NCBI RefSeq assembly: GCF_048066115.1
Contig: NZ_JBLTYX010000001.1
Coordinates: 930,001-994,000, forward strand
DNA: 64,000 nucleotides
Origin: Niveispirillum sp048066115
GTDB lineage: Bacteria > Pseudomonadota > Alphaproteobacteria > Azospirillales > Azospirillaceae
Direction: 5' to 3'
Notes under the pieces: model-generated
Seen by the model: the letters and a program-made list of their open reading frames with translations, nothing else
Told to the model about the DNA's origin: nothing
The model's database searches: none
In this document: positions 9,163-18,192 of the stretch, piece after piece
How positions within the stretch are numbered: position 1 is the stretch's first letter
Layout: each line of letters opens with the position of its first letter
Translations under genes and position numbers: made by a program

Positions 9163-11367
9163 TTACCAGGTCTTGGACAATTGCACCGCGATCTGCCGGG
9201 GCGCGCCGGCGATGCCCGCCGGCACCAGGCCGTTGGCGCCCACGGTGATCAGATAGTGCTTGTTGGTGACGTTCTTGGCGACCAGTTGCACGCCCCACCC
9301 GCCCTCGTCGGTATTGAAGCCGGTGGACAGGTTCACCAGCCCATAGGGCGACTGGCTGGCGATCTTCGCGTTCGAGGCATCGAAATAGGCACGCGATTGC
9401 CAGAAATATTCACCCCGCACGAACACTCGCCCGGCATCGATATCGAAATCATACTGGGCGAAGGTGGTCAGTGCGGTGGAGGGGGCGGCGTTCAGGCGGT
9501 TGCCGCTGGCATTGAAGGAGAAGACCGGATCATCCTCGTCCCCCGCATTGAAGAAGCGCGGATCATCCTGCACGAATTCCACCAGCGCGTCGGGCACGCT
9601 GGAAACCGGGAAGGACCGGTACTTCGCCCGCAGCAGCGCCAGATTGCCGCCCACCATCAGGCCGGAGGTTGGCTTGGCCGTCACTTCCAGCTCCAGCCCC
9701 CTGACGCGGGCGGTGGCGGCGTTGGCGGTGTTGATGACGCCCGGCGCCACCAGCGACTGCACCTGCAGGCCCTTGTAATCATAGGTGAAGGCCGAGCTGT
9801 TGATGCGCAGGCGGCGGTTCAGGAACTCGCTCTTGATCCCCGCCTCGTACGCCCACAGCGCCTCCGGCCCATAGACGGCGGTGGGCGCGGTCAGGCCGCC
9901 GAAACTGGTGCCGCCGCTCTTGTAACCGCGCGTGGCCGAAGCATAGAGCATCACATCGTCGGTGACGCGGTAATCGGCACCGAACTTCGGCGTCCAGGCC
10001 TTGTAGGTATCGTCGGTGGAAAAGATGCGCGGGAAGCTGGGCACCGACTGGCCGATCAGCGGTCCGCCCAGGAAGCGGGCGGTGACCAGCTGGTCCAGTT
10101 CCTTCCTGTCGCTGGTATAGCGGATCCCGGCGGTCAGGCTCAGCTGGCCCAGCTTCAGATTGCCCTGGACGAAGGCGGCGCGCGATGTGGCGTGACTGTC
10201 GGGATCGGCCTGACGCACGGCGAAACCGGGCTCCGTGATCTGGTTCACGCTGACATCATGTTCCTTGAAATAATACAGCCCGGCGACAGCATCGAGTATA
10301 TCGCTGTTATAGTTCAGGTTGAATTCCTGGCTGAACTGCTTGGCATTGTCCCGGCTGAAATAGACGATGGCGTTCAGTTCGGACCCATCGACATCGTTGG
10401 TGTAACGCTCGCGCCCATGGCGGTAGGCGGTCAGCGATTTCAGCGTGAAACCGTCGGTCAGGTCGATATTGGCTTCCTGCGAGATGCCGGAGAAGCGCTT
10501 GGTGCCGGCCTGCGGAATGTTCAGCGCCACCGCCCGGTAATTACCGATATTGGCATTGGCCAGCGGGGCGCCGGGGATCGGGGCCAGCGTATGCTGGAAG
10601 CCGCCGATATGTTCATCGACCTTGCTGTAATCGGCTCGCGTGATCAGTTCCACGCCCTCCACGGGCGTTAGGCGCAGTTGCCCGCGCAACCCGCCGCGGT
10701 TGGCGTTGCCGGTGCCATGCACGCCGGGCACCTTGTTGTCGAAATAGTCGTTGTGGCGGATATAGTTGCCGGTCAGACTGACCTGCACCTTGTCCTCCAC
10801 GATGGGGCCGCTGACATAGGCCTGGGTCTGCAACAGGCCATGCGTGCCGCCCGTGACCTGCACCTTGGCCGCCAGCTCGTCACCGGGTTTGCGGGAGATG
10901 ATGTTGATCGTGCCGCCCACGGCGTTGCGGCCATAGAGCGTGCCCTGCGGCCCGCGCAGCACCTCGATCCGCTCCACATCGATGAAATCGGTGAACAGGG
11001 CATAGGCGCGGGCCAGATAGACGCCGTCCACCTGCACCGTCACGTCGGGGTCGGAACCGTTGAACACATTGTTGGTGCCGATGCCGCGGATATAGATCTG
11101 CGGTGCGGTGGTGGTCTGCGTCACCGTCAGGCCGGGCGTAAGGGCCACCAGATCCTTGACATTGTTGGTCAGCGACGCGTTCAGCTGGTCGGCGGAAAAC
11201 ACGCTGAGCGCCAGCGGCGTCTTCTGCGCCACCGTCTGGCCCAGGCGCGTCGCGGTGACCACGATCTCCTCCAGCGCCAGATCGTCGGCCGCGTTCTGGG
11301 CCCATGAGGGCTGCGTCAGGGCCAGCAAAGATATCCCACTCAAGGCGAACCAAGTGCGCTTGTTCAT
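9163..11367 (-). CDS. TonB-dependent outer-membrane receptor
   Basis: The protein has 734 residues. The signal peptide is residues 1-23 (ending PSWA), the TonB box is EEIVVTA (33-39), the plug signature is VERIEVLRGPQGTLYGRNAVGG-like (131-152), and the last residue is Trp (LSKTW). It lies 79 bases downstream of an SDR gene and 58 bases upstream of the MFS gene, all on the same strand. An 8-base inverted repeat stands 17 bases before its start (11384-11403), so it may have a private regulated promoter inside the larger operon. It is the outer-membrane entry step for this catabolic block; the ligand is unknown. Confidence 0.93.
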   Translation of the reverse strand: MNKRTWFALSGISLLALTQPSWAQNAADDLALEEIVVTATRLGQTVAQKTPLALSVFSADQLNASLTNNVKDLVALTPGLTVTQTTTAPQIYIRGIGTNNVFNGSDPDVTVQVDGVYLARAYALFTDFIDVERIEVLRGPQGTLYGRNAVGGTINIISRKPGDELAAKVQVTGGTHGLLQTQAYVSGPIVEDKVQVSLTGNYIRHNDYFDNKVPGVHGTGNANRGGLRGQLRLTPVEGVELITRADYSKVDEHIGGFQHTLAPIPGAPLANANIGNYRAVALNIPQAGTKRFSGISQEANIDLTDGFTLKSLTAYRHGRERYTNDVDGSELNAIVYFSRDNAKQFSQEFNLNYNSDILDAVAGLYYFKEHDVSVNQITEPGFAVRQADPDSHATSRAAFVQGNLKLGQLSLTAGIRYTSDRKELDQLVTARFLGGPLIGQSVPSFPRIFSTDDTYKAWTPKFGADYRVTDDVMLYASATRGYKSGGTSFGGLTAPTAVYGPEALWAYEAGIKSEFLNRRLRINSSAFTYDYKGLQVQSLVAPGVINTANAATARVRGLELEVTAKPTSGLMVGGNLALLRAKYRSFPVSSVPDALVEFVQDDPRFFNAGDEDDPVFSFNASGNRLNAAPSTALTTFAQYDFDIDAGRVFVRGEYFWQSRAYFDASNAKIASQSPYGLVNLSTGFNTDEGGWGVQLVAKNVTNKHYLITVGANGLVPAGIAGAPRQIAVQLSKTW

Positions 11368-11383
11368 GAAAACCCCCTGTTGT

Positions 11384-11403
11384 CAGACTGAACGGTCAGT
11401 CTG
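11384..11403. promoter_or_regulatory. Inverted repeat upstream of TonB receptor, probable TetR-type operator
   Basis: CAGACTGAACGGTCAGTCTG has perfect 8-base arms around ACGG. It lies 17 bases upstream of the receptor start codon and 44 bases after the SDR stop. The size and symmetry fit a TetR-family operator. It is not followed by a T-run on either strand in a way that makes a terminator convincing, although TTTTT follows it on the plus strand. Which regulator binds is unknown. Confidence 0.4.
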
Positions 11404-11446
11404 TTTTTCTGTTGATGCTGCTTGCTTGGGCATCGATGTGCGTGGG

Positions 11447-12223
11447 CTATGCCGCCGGCATCATCCCGCCATCGATGACGTAATCGCCGCCGGTGACCAT
11501 CGACGCGCGGTTGGAAACCAGGAACAAGATCAGGTCGGCGACATCCGCCGGCATGGCCGGCCGTCCGATGGGAATGCCGCCGATCATCGCGCAGAACCTT
11601 TCGCGCGCCTGGGCGTAGGAAATGCCGTCGGCCTGGGCCATCGCGGTGATGAAGGCGACCGCCGGATCGCTTTCCACCAGCCCCGGCGACACCCGCACCA
11701 CCCGCACGCCATGCGGCGCCACCTCGTTCGACAGGCCCTTGCTGTAATTGGACAGGGCCGCCTTGGCCGCGGCATAGGCGGGCGATCCCGGCAGCGGCTG
11801 GCGAGCCTGGGTGGAGGTGACATGGACCACCACGCCCGATCCTTGCGCCACCATCGCCGGCACCAGCCCGCGATCGATACGGACGGCAGGATAAAGGTTG
11901 GCCGCCAGATCCCGTTCCCAGGCCCCGTCATCGAACGACGCGAAGCCGCCGCGCGGGTTGGTCGATCCGCCCATGACATGGACGATGATATCGACCCCGC
12001 CCAGCACCCTCCCCGCTTCCGCGATCACGGCATCGCATCCCGCCGCCGTTGTCAGATCGGCGGCGATGAAGCCGATATCGCCACCCCAGCCTTCGGGGCG
12101 GGTGCGTGACGCAACCAGGACCCGGGCGCCGTTGCGGGCCAGCAGGCCGGCGGTTTCGGCGCCGATGCCGCGGGAGCCACCGGTGACCAGCGCCCTTTTG
12201 CCTTCCAGGCCGAGGTCGCGCAT
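11447..12223 (-). CDS. Short-chain dehydrogenase/reductase (SDR)
   Basis: The classical SDR has 258 residues. It has the cofactor motif TGGSRGIG (14-21), the structural Asn109 and the catalytic Ser137, Tyr150 and Lys154 (SPAYAAAK). NAD(P)-dependent oxidation or reduction of an alcohol/ketone is expected in the cytoplasm. The ATG shares one base with the stop of the upstream Rid gene (TGATG at 12221-12225), so the two are translationally coupled. That pairing hints that the Rid protein deals with an imine or enamine near the SDR step. No substrate can be assigned. Confidence 0.92.
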   Translation of the reverse strand: MRDLGLEGKRALVTGGSRGIGAETAGLLARNGARVLVASRTRPEGWGGDIGFIAADLTTAAGCDAVIAEAGRVLGGVDIIVHVMGGSTNPRGGFASFDDGAWERDLAANLYPAVRIDRGLVPAMVAQGSGVVVHVTSTQARQPLPGSPAYAAAKAALSNYSKGLSNEVAPHGVRVVRVSPGLVESDPAVAFITAMAQADGISYAQARERFCAMIGGIPIGRPAMPADVADLILFLVSNRASMVTGGDYVIDGGMMPAA

Positions 12224-12582
12224 CACGGCTTCTCCAGCGCGGCGATGACGGCGATCTCCACGCACAGGCCCGGCAGCGCCAGTTGCGCACCGACCGTGGC
12301 ACGGGCCGGCGCGGCCCCCTCGGGCAGCCAGGCGGCCCACACCGCGTTCATCTCGGGAAACCGGGCGATGTCGGTCAGCCAGATGCTGGCATTCAGCAGG
12401 GAGCGCTTGCTGCTACCGGCCTTTTTCAGGATCGCGTCGATCTTCGACAGGACGATGCGTGTCTGGTCGGCCAGGCTCGCCTCCGGGTTCTCCAATGCCA
12501 CCTGGCCGGCGACATAGACGGTATCGCCATGGATGACGGCCATGCTCATCAGGCTATTGGTATCGATGCGGTGGATCGGCAT
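12223..12582 (-). CDS. RidA/YjgF-family protein (imine/enamine deaminase type)
   Basis: The protein has 119 residues, the normal length. The residues that define active RidA enzymes are present: Arg94 in APARATVG and Glu109 in CVEIAVIA. Such trimers hydrolyse reactive imines or enamines to ketones and ammonia. It is coupled to the SDR downstream and lies 25 bases after the MOSC-reductase gene. A third such combination of MOSC, reductase and Rid genes recurs at 40-42 kb, which supports a shared chemistry on N-containing substrates. This is inference. Confidence 0.88.
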   Translation of the reverse strand: MPIHRIDTNSLMSMAVIHGDTVYVAGQVALENPEASLADQTRIVLSKIDAILKKAGSSKRSLLNASIWLTDIARFPEMNAVWAAWLPEGAAPARATVGAQLALPGLCVEIAVIAALEKP

Positions 12583-12607
12583 TTCAGGCTCCTTTGTTGG
12601 CGTGATT

Positions 12608-14278
12608 TCACAAATCCAGCACCAGCACGGGCGTGGATGGGCGCGCGATGCAGATCAGTGCGGCCTCCTCCACCATCGCGGTGGCCTTGCCGTCGATGAT
12701 CTTCGTCCGGCAGGTCTGGCAGGCGCCGGCGCGGCAGTCGAACGCGGCTTCCACGCCCGCCTGTTCGGCCAGTTCCAGCAGGCTCAGCTCGCTGTCGGCC
12801 GACCAGCGGGCGGCCTTGCCGCTGTGGGCGAAGCGCACGTCCGCGACCTCCAGGTCGGTTTCGACAGCGTCCGGGGCGGAGAAAAGTTCGAAATGGATGC
12901 GGTTGGCGTTGCCGCCGCGCGCCACCAGTTCCTGTTTCAGCGACTGGCAGAAATCCGCCGGGCCGCAGAGATAGAACTCCCCCTCGAACCAGGGCATCTT
13001 GACGATCTTGCCGTGCAGGTCGATCTGCTGACCGTCCATACGGTCAATGATCTGGTCGGCGGTGATGCGCGAGGGCGGGCAACCGGGCTCCCGGCTGAAG
13101 CAATAATGCACGGTGACGCCCGGCACCGACGCCGCCAGCCCGTCGATCTCGCCCCGCAACGCCGCCTCCTGCGCGGTGCGGGCACCATAGAAAAGCTGGG
13201 CCGGCGCCGGATTGCTGCGCGTGACATGGGCCCGCAGCATGGCATAGAGCGGGGTGATGCCGATCCCGGCGGCGACCAGGGCGATGGGACGGATGCTGCC
13301 CATGTCCAGCACGAAACTGCCGGCCGGGGCGCGTAGATCAACCGTGTCGCCGACCTTGGCCGCATGCAGGAAATTCGACCCCGGCCCCTGCTGGCGCTTG
13401 ACGGTCAGGCGGTAGCTTTCGGGCGCCTCGACAAAGTCGGACAGGCTCCAGCTGCGCGTCACCGCTTCCGCACCCATGCGGACCGTGACGAACTGGCCGG
13501 GCACGGGCTGGGCGATCTTGCCACCATCGACGGGACGCAGGTGGAAGGAGCGGATTTCCGGCGCCTCCTCCTCCCGGATATCATCCAGGACGAACGGCCG
13601 CCACCCCCGCCAGCCCCCGCCCGCTGTCGCCGCGGCCCGTTCGGCCGCCTCCAGCTTCGCACCCAGCAGCAGCCGTGCCGTGGGGCTCAGCCCCGCGAAA
13701 CCCAGCACCCGCCGCAACGGCTCCAGCGGCGGGATGTCGCGGTGATGGATGTAGCGGCACAGTTCGGCCAGCGTCGGCATCTCCGGATCGCTCCGGGTCC
13801 GGACCAGGGCATCGCCCTGCCGCACGCGGCCGGTGGCAATGATGCCCAGATAGGCACCCACCCGCTTGGACAGGGAGAAGCTTTGCAGGAAGGTCATCGG
13901 CTGGCTCACCCGCCAGGCCAGCTTGGCGCAGGCCGTGCGCGCGCCGGTGACGAACAGCCGGACCTCGTCACCCAGGGTGAATTCGTCGCCGACCCTGATC
14001 TCCTCCTCATCCAGACTGTCGAAGGTCAGGTTCTCGCCGAAAAACCCGTCGGGCCAGGCGTCGCGGTCGGTCTGCAGATGATCGGCCCAATACCGGTAGC
14101 CGGCATGGCTGAACGCGTAGAGCTTGTCGGGATGGACGGCGCGTTCATCGCCCACCGCCCCATTCTCATCGATGATCCAGGGGCCGGTGATGGGCGTCTT
14201 GACGTGACCGGTCGGGACAGGCTGCCCGCCGATATCGAACGTCCTGACCTTGCCGGCGGAGAAGTTCAGCAGCTTCAT
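12608..14278 (-). CDS. MOSC domain fused to phthalate-dioxygenase-reductase-type flavoprotein with 2Fe-2S domain
   Basis: The 556-residue protein has three parts. Residues 1-160 are a MOSC domain of YiiM type, with the putative molybdenum ligand Cys117 (ARTACAKL), and 165-215 are a helical 3-alpha region. Residues 225-450 are an FAD/NAD(P) reductase (RSWSLS at 275-280, GIGITP at 338-343, YLCGP at 436-440). The C-terminal ferredoxin domain has Cys515, Cys520, Cys523 and Cys543. Known MOSC proteins such as YiiM and YcbX reduce N-hydroxylated bases with electrons from a separate flavoprotein; here the reductase is built in. No Rieske oxygenase partner is present nearby. The same parts occur as two separate genes at 40069-41492. 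Confidence 0.9.
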   Translation of the reverse strand: MKLLNFSAGKVRTFDIGGQPVPTGHVKTPITGPWIIDENGAVGDERAVHPDKLYAFSHAGYRYWADHLQTDRDAWPDGFFGENLTFDSLDEEEIRVGDEFTLGDEVRLFVTGARTACAKLAWRVSQPMTFLQSFSLSKRVGAYLGIIATGRVRQGDALVRTRSDPEMPTLAELCRYIHHRDIPPLEPLRRVLGFAGLSPTARLLLGAKLEAAERAAATAGGGWRGWRPFVLDDIREEEAPEIRSFHLRPVDGGKIAQPVPGQFVTVRMGAEAVTRSWSLSDFVEAPESYRLTVKRQQGPGSNFLHAAKVGDTVDLRAPAGSFVLDMGSIRPIALVAAGIGITPLYAMLRAHVTRSNPAPAQLFYGARTAQEAALRGEIDGLAASVPGVTVHYCFSREPGCPPSRITADQIIDRMDGQQIDLHGKIVKMPWFEGEFYLCGPADFCQSLKQELVARGGNANRIHFELFSAPDAVETDLEVADVRFAHSGKAARWSADSELSLLELAEQAGVEAAFDCRAGACQTCRTKIIDGKATAMVEEAALICIARPSTPVLVLDL

Positions 14279-14305
14279 GGGCGTTCTCCCGGAACGGGCC
14301 TTCGT

Positions 14306-14746
14306 TCAGCTGTCTTTCCCGATGGAGCCGACCTGGTGCATGTCGTAGATCTGCCAGTGGCTGCCATTGTGGCGCCAGGCGCTGACATAGAGGACGGTAT
14401 TGCCGCTGACATAGCCGCCCAGCTGCTCCCCCGTCGGCATGCCCTCCCCGATCTCAGCACCCGCCGCGAAGGCCTCGCGCAGATAGCGCACGACGCTGCG
14501 CACCTGGACGATGTCGCCGAAACGGTAGGGATCGACATGGATCCAGGTCGCCTCCATCTCGTCGATGGCATTGTCCAGAGCGATCAGCCGATCCTTGTCC
14601 AGCGACAGCGACGGCAGGGGGTGCGAGCTGCCGCGGAAATCATCGGCGATATGGCGCGCGTACCAGCCCTGGTCCTTGGTCTGGATGGCGATGGTCCAGC
14701 TGTCCAGCAGCGCCTGGAACGTGTCCTTCAGGTTCTCTTCGGCCAT
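14306..14746 (-). CDS. SnoaL/DUF4440-like NTF2-fold protein
   Basis: The protein has 146 residues, counted from the ATG preceded by AAGGAA. The pattern is that of NTF2-fold small proteins: an N-terminal helix with FQALLDSWTIAIQTKDQGWYARHIADDF, a curved sheet, and a C-terminal strand SHWQIYDMHQVGS. Such proteins can be isomerases or hydratases for aromatic intermediates, or non-catalytic. It lies within the monooxygenase operon, with 19 and 27 base gaps to its neighbours. No catalytic residues can be assigned. Orientation and spacing support a role in the same pathway. Confidence 0.72.
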   Translation of the reverse strand: MAEENLKDTFQALLDSWTIAIQTKDQGWYARHIADDFRGSSHPLPSLSLDKDRLIALDNAIDEMEATWIHVDPYRFGDIVQVRSVVRYLREAFAAGAEIGEGMPTGEQLGGYVSGNTVLYVSAWRHNGSHWQIYDMHQVGSIGKDS

Positions 14747-14765
14747 GTCGTCTGTTCCTTGATGT

Positions 14766-15878
14766 TCAGCCGCGCGCGAAGATGGAGCGCGGGATCGCCA
14801 GCGAGGCGAGTGCATAGGGGGGATTGACCATCACGCTGAGCCGCAGGTCGCCGGCGACGCTGATGGCGCAATAGGCCTGCTCGGGCGTCAGGTCGTAATC
14901 CTTGGCCAGGATGCGGATCATCTCGCGGGTGGCATTGCGCGCGGCCAGGGTGGCGTCGTTGACATGCACCGCCCCGTCGCCGGCCACCGACCGGCCGGTG
15001 GTGGCGAAATAACCTTGAATCTCATCCTGGGCATGCAGGTGCGGCGCCAGATAGGATGGCGCGGTCTGCCCCCGGTCGCGCGCCGCCCCCTTCAGCAATT
15101 CGAAGCGCGCGGTCAGGGTCGCGGCGATCTCGATGGCGGTGCCGCAGCTTTCCCCGTCACCCTGCGCGTAATGCCCGTCACCGGTGGAGAACAGGGCACC
15201 CGGCACATCGACCGGCAGATAGAGCGTCGATCCGGCCGAAAGCTGGCGGATATCGATATTGCCGCCCGTATCCTGCGGCGCGATGGTTCGCCAGCCCTCG
15301 GCCGCCACCGCCGCCAGCGACGGCACCGCCTCGTTGGCCAGGGGGGAGAAGACCATCGCCCCGTTGCGGGCGGCACGGGCTTCCGCCTGGTTGACGCGGC
15401 GCAAACGCTCCAGCGACGGGGCCAGCCCCATCACCCCCATGAAGGGCGCGCCCTTGATGCGGATACCGGGCAGCTGGGGCGAGGTGGCGTAGCCGTCCTC
15501 ACACTGCCAATGCACCAGGAACGGCCCGGTGACATCCTCGGGCAGCAGGCCCAGGCCGGGCAGGATGGCGCTGAACCCGTAGGATGCGGGCACCACCTTC
15601 TCCACATGGATGGCCAGCAGGTCGCCGGGCACGGCGCCCTCGACATGGATCGGGCCGGTCAGCGTGTGGCACCGGTCCATGCTGAGGTCGGCCAGATCGC
15701 CGTTGACCATGCCGGGGCGAATCTGGCCATCGGCGCAGTCGCGCGCCTGGATTTCCACACTATCGCCACTGGCGATGCGCAGCGCGGGCGCGATATCCGG
15801 ATGCCAGCGATTATGCGAACAGCGCGGATCGCCGCAGATGGAGCGGGCATGATCGACCCGCAGGCAATGCGTCGCCAT
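14766..15878 (-). CDS. Acetamidase/formamidase-family hydrolase
   Basis: The 370-residue protein matches the FmdA/AmdA family in length and in blocks such as GDSVEIQARD, FSTGDGHYAQGDGESCGTAIE and a C-terminal VNPPYALASLAIPRSIF. Members hydrolyse short amides to acid and ammonia, using zinc. It has a different fold from the amidase-signature enzyme at 54.3 kb. A second in-frame upstream extension exists, but the ATG at 15878 gives the family's usual start. Gene order (monooxygenase, NIPSNAP, amidase) suggests release of ammonia from an N-containing intermediate. The substrate is unknown. Confidence 0.88.
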   Translation of the reverse strand: MATHCLRVDHARSICGDPRCSHNRWHPDIAPALRIASGDSVEIQARDCADGQIRPGMVNGDLADLSMDRCHTLTGPIHVEGAVPGDLLAIHVEKVVPASYGFSAILPGLGLLPEDVTGPFLVHWQCEDGYATSPQLPGIRIKGAPFMGVMGLAPSLERLRRVNQAEARAARNGAMVFSPLANEAVPSLAAVAAEGWRTIAPQDTGGNIDIRQLSAGSTLYLPVDVPGALFSTGDGHYAQGDGESCGTAIEIAATLTARFELLKGAARDRGQTAPSYLAPHLHAQDEIQGYFATTGRSVAGDGAVHVNDATLAARNATREMIRILAKDYDLTPEQAYCAISVAGDLRLSVMVNPPYALASLAIPRSIFARG

Positions 15879-15892
15879 CGGTCCGGTTCCTT

Positions 15893-16207
15893 TCAGCGCA
15901 TGGGGGAGAAGCTGGCGGGCAGCAGCAGCTTGCTTTCCTGGGTGACGATGATCGGCGTCACCGCCGCCACGAATTCCAGCCATTGCGGGTCGGCGAACAG
16001 GCGGGTACGGCATTCCAGCCGCTGTTCGAAACTGTCATAGCCCCACAGATGCACCACCTGGTTCAGCACCCCGATCTCGGTGGTGAAATAACCCAGCATG
16101 CGCGGCAGGATGCGCAGCTGCGTCTCCTTGCCCAGCCGCTCATATTCCCTGAGCCAGATCGACGCGCCGCCGACCTGCAACGTGTAGGTTCGTTGTTCGA
16201 CCAGCAT
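15893..16207 (-). CDS. NIPSNAP-family protein
   Basis: The small protein has 104 residues with the ferredoxin-like NIPSNAP pattern: the opening LVEQRTYTLQVG, then LPRMLGYFTTEIGVLNQVVHLWGYDSFEQR. AGGGAGA precedes the ATG. Bacterial NIPSNAP proteins often accompany monooxygenases and dehydrogenases of aromatic or terpene catabolism, and their biochemical role is poorly defined. It begins one base before the stop region of the FAD monooxygenase upstream, so co-translation is likely. Confidence 0.85.
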   Translation of the reverse strand: MLVEQRTYTLQVGGASIWLREYERLGKETQLRILPRMLGYFTTEIGVLNQVVHLWGYDSFEQRLECRTRLFADPQWLEFVAAVTPIIVTQESKLLLPASFSPMR

Positions 16208-16208
16208 G

Positions 16209-17321
16209 TCATTCTCCCTGGCGGGCATGCCGCGCGCCGTCGGTCAGCATCCAGCGGCTGAAGCGGGCATATTCGCGGGCAAATTCCTGGGCATCACGGG
16301 CCTGCTCCACGGCATGGGCCAGGGCATGCACGTGGCGGTAATGCGGCATGCGGTTGCCCTCATAGGCCTTCAGCGCATCCGCCACCCTGTCGTGGGCGCG
16401 CAGGCGGTCGATCAGCACCCGCACATCCTCCACCCCCAGCGTCCCGCCGGCGGAAATGTGCGGCGACAGCCCATGCGCGGCATCGCCGATCAGGGTGACA
16501 CGGGCGCCACTCCAGCGCGGCAGTTCCGGCACATACATGATCTGGTTGTGCAGGATCTGGCTGTCCGGCGTGCGCTCGATCAGCCGGTTCAGCGGGTCGC
16601 CCCAGCCATTGTCGTTCATGAACGAAGCACGGCGCAGCGCCTCCCGCTTGTGCGTGTCCACGGGGGCCGCACTGTCGAACTGGTTGACCATCCAGACCGT
16701 CTTGCCGCCATAGGTCGGCGTGTAGCCGCCGCGGGTGCGGTGATGGCCCACGGTCAGGACGCTGCCTTCGGCCGGCTCGTCACCCGTCTCCACGATGCCG
16801 CGCCAGACATGATGGCCGACATGGTCGCGGGCGGGATATCCCGGCACCAGCTGCTCACGCACCATCGAATAGACGCCGTCGGCCCCGATCAGCAGGTCGG
16901 CCCGATCCGTACGGCCATCGCCGAACCGCACGGTGACCCCGTCCGCATCCTCCTCGAAACCGATGACGCGGGCATCCAGGGCGATGTTGTCGGCACCGAT
17001 GGCATCGGCCAGGGTGCGGTTCAGTTCCGGGCGCGGCACCAGCAGGAAACGATGCTCGGCCGGCCCGTAACCGGGGGCGCGGAAACGGTTGCCCGACGCG
17101 TCATAGAACCAGGTCTCGATGGGCGCGCCGATCGACCGGACGGCGTCACCGACGCCGAATTCGGCGAACACATCCAGCGCGTTTTCCCAAAGCCCGATGG
17201 CGGCACCGGCGGCGCGGATCTCCGTCGCCTGCTCACAGACGACCACATCGGCACCCATGGATTTGAGCGCCAGACCGGTCGTCAATCCCACGATTCCGCC
17301 GCCTGCGATGATGGCCCGCAT
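16209..17321 (-). CDS. FAD-dependent aromatic-ring monooxygenase (single-component, UbiH/NahG type)
   Basis: The 370-residue group A flavoprotein hydroxylase has the nucleotide-binding GGGIVG (7-12), the DG motif in DLLIGADGVYS and the GD motif VTLIGDAAHGLSPHISAGG near residue 285. Relatives include salicylate and 3-hydroxybenzoate hydroxylases and urate hydroxylase HpxO; identity cannot be chosen between them. It is the first gene of the long minus-strand operon ending at 5306, with a divergent TetR regulator on the other side of a 236-base spacer. It probably performs the first oxygenation of the compound this operon degrades. Confidence 0.9.
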   Translation of the reverse strand: MRAIIAGGGIVGLTTGLALKSMGADVVVCEQATEIRAAGAAIGLWENALDVFAEFGVGDAVRSIGAPIETWFYDASGNRFRAPGYGPAEHRFLLVPRPELNRTLADAIGADNIALDARVIGFEEDADGVTVRFGDGRTDRADLLIGADGVYSMVREQLVPGYPARDHVGHHVWRGIVETGDEPAEGSVLTVGHHRTRGGYTPTYGGKTVWMVNQFDSAAPVDTHKREALRRASFMNDNGWGDPLNRLIERTPDSQILHNQIMYVPELPRWSGARVTLIGDAAHGLSPHISAGGTLGVEDVRVLIDRLRAHDRVADALKAYEGNRMPHYRHVHALAHAVEQARDAQEFAREYARFSRWMLTDGARHARQGE

Positions 17322-17360
17322 GTCGTTCTCCCCGATTTTTCTGTGCTCGGGAAAGAAGTT

Positions 17361-17388
17361 ACGAGTATTTGCTCACAGTTCCTACTCG
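17361..17388. promoter_or_regulatory. Probable TetR operator in front of the monooxygenase operon
   Basis: ACGAGTATTTGCTCAC at 17361-17376 shares both 6-base ends with ACGAGTGAAAGCTCAC at 17521-17536. A 5-base inverted repeat (CGAGT at 17362-17366, ACTCG at 17384-17388) also spans the site. It lies 40 bases upstream of the monooxygenase start codon, where a repressor could block transcription. A further GCTCAC half-site is at 17471-17476. Confidence 0.5.
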
Positions 17389-17520
17389 CATGGGATCGCC
17401 CATCTTTTGCCGGCTAAACCATTCCATTTGCTGTGAATTTCGGCAGTGCTGATGGCCATCCGTGCCGGTTGCTCACAATGCGGCGGGCACAGCGCTTGAC
17501 CAGCCTCCCCGATCACGAAT

Positions 17521-17536
17521 ACGAGTGAAAGCTCAC
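17521..17536. promoter_or_regulatory. Second copy of the probable TetR operator, in front of tetR
   Basis: ACGAGTGAAAGCTCAC is the second copy of the motif found at 17361. It lies 21 bases before the TetR start codon at 17558, which suggests that the TetR protein controls its own gene as well as the divergent operon. The two copies differ only in the four central bases. Confidence 0.48.
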
Positions 17537-17557
17537 GAACAGCGAACGTCCGCCCAC

Positions 17558-18163
17558 ATGCCGCCCAAGAAGCCCCTGAGTGCCCGCAAGCAGCCCTCGC
17601 AGCGCCGGTCCTCGGCCACCGTCGATGTGATTTTGGAGGCCGCGGCCCGGATTTTGGAAATGGGCGGTCTCCCCGCCTACAACACCAACGACATCGCGAC
17701 GGTCGCGGGCGTCAGCATCGGATCGCTCTACCAGTATTTTCCCAACAAGGAGGCGATCACCAGTGCGCTGATCCTGCGCGACATGCAGGCGCTGCTGGCG
17801 GCGACGGCAACGCTTGCCAGTATGCCGCCCGGTCCGGCACGGGTGACGGCACTGATCGCCATCGCCGCCAGCCATCAGCTGCAGCGCCCTTCCCTGGCCC
17901 GTATCCTGGACCGGGAGGAGGAACGGTTGCCGATGGAGGGCGAGCTGGCCGATGTGCGCGACAAGCTGATGAAAGTGGTGCGTTTCTGCATGACATCCAT
18001 GCCATCACCGGGCCCGCACACGGCGGAGGATGTTGTGGCCATCATCAAAAGCCTGGTCGATGCCGCATCCAGGCGGAATGAGCGGGATCAGGCCGCCTTG
18101 GTCGGGCGGGTGAACAGGGCAGTGTTCGGGTATCTGGGTACGGTGGGAGGGTTGGGCGCCTAG
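17558..18163 (+). CDS. TetR/AcrR-family transcriptional regulator
   Basis: The protein has 201 residues from the ATG at 17558. In-frame GTG codons further upstream (17462, 17525) would lengthen a lysine/arginine-rich tail and overlap the proposed operator, so they are less likely. The N-terminal domain is a TetR helix-turn-helix (ILEAAARILEMGG, then NDIATVAGVSIGSLYQYFPNKEAI), and the C-terminal half is the variable ligand-binding domain. It is divergent from the FAD monooxygenase operon, and repeated sites in the spacer indicate local control. The ligand is presumably the operon's substrate or an early product. Confidence 0.9.
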   Translation: MPPKKPLSARKQPSQRRSSATVDVILEAAARILEMGGLPAYNTNDIATVAGVSIGSLYQYFPNKEAITSALILRDMQALLAATATLASMPPGPARVTALIAIAASHQLQRPSLARILDREEERLPMEGELADVRDKLMKVVRFCMTSMPSPGPHTAEDVVAIIKSLVDAASRRNERDQAALVGRVNRAVFGYLGTVGGLGA

Positions 18164-18192
18164 GGTCTGGGCTGTGAGGGTTACAGCAAACT

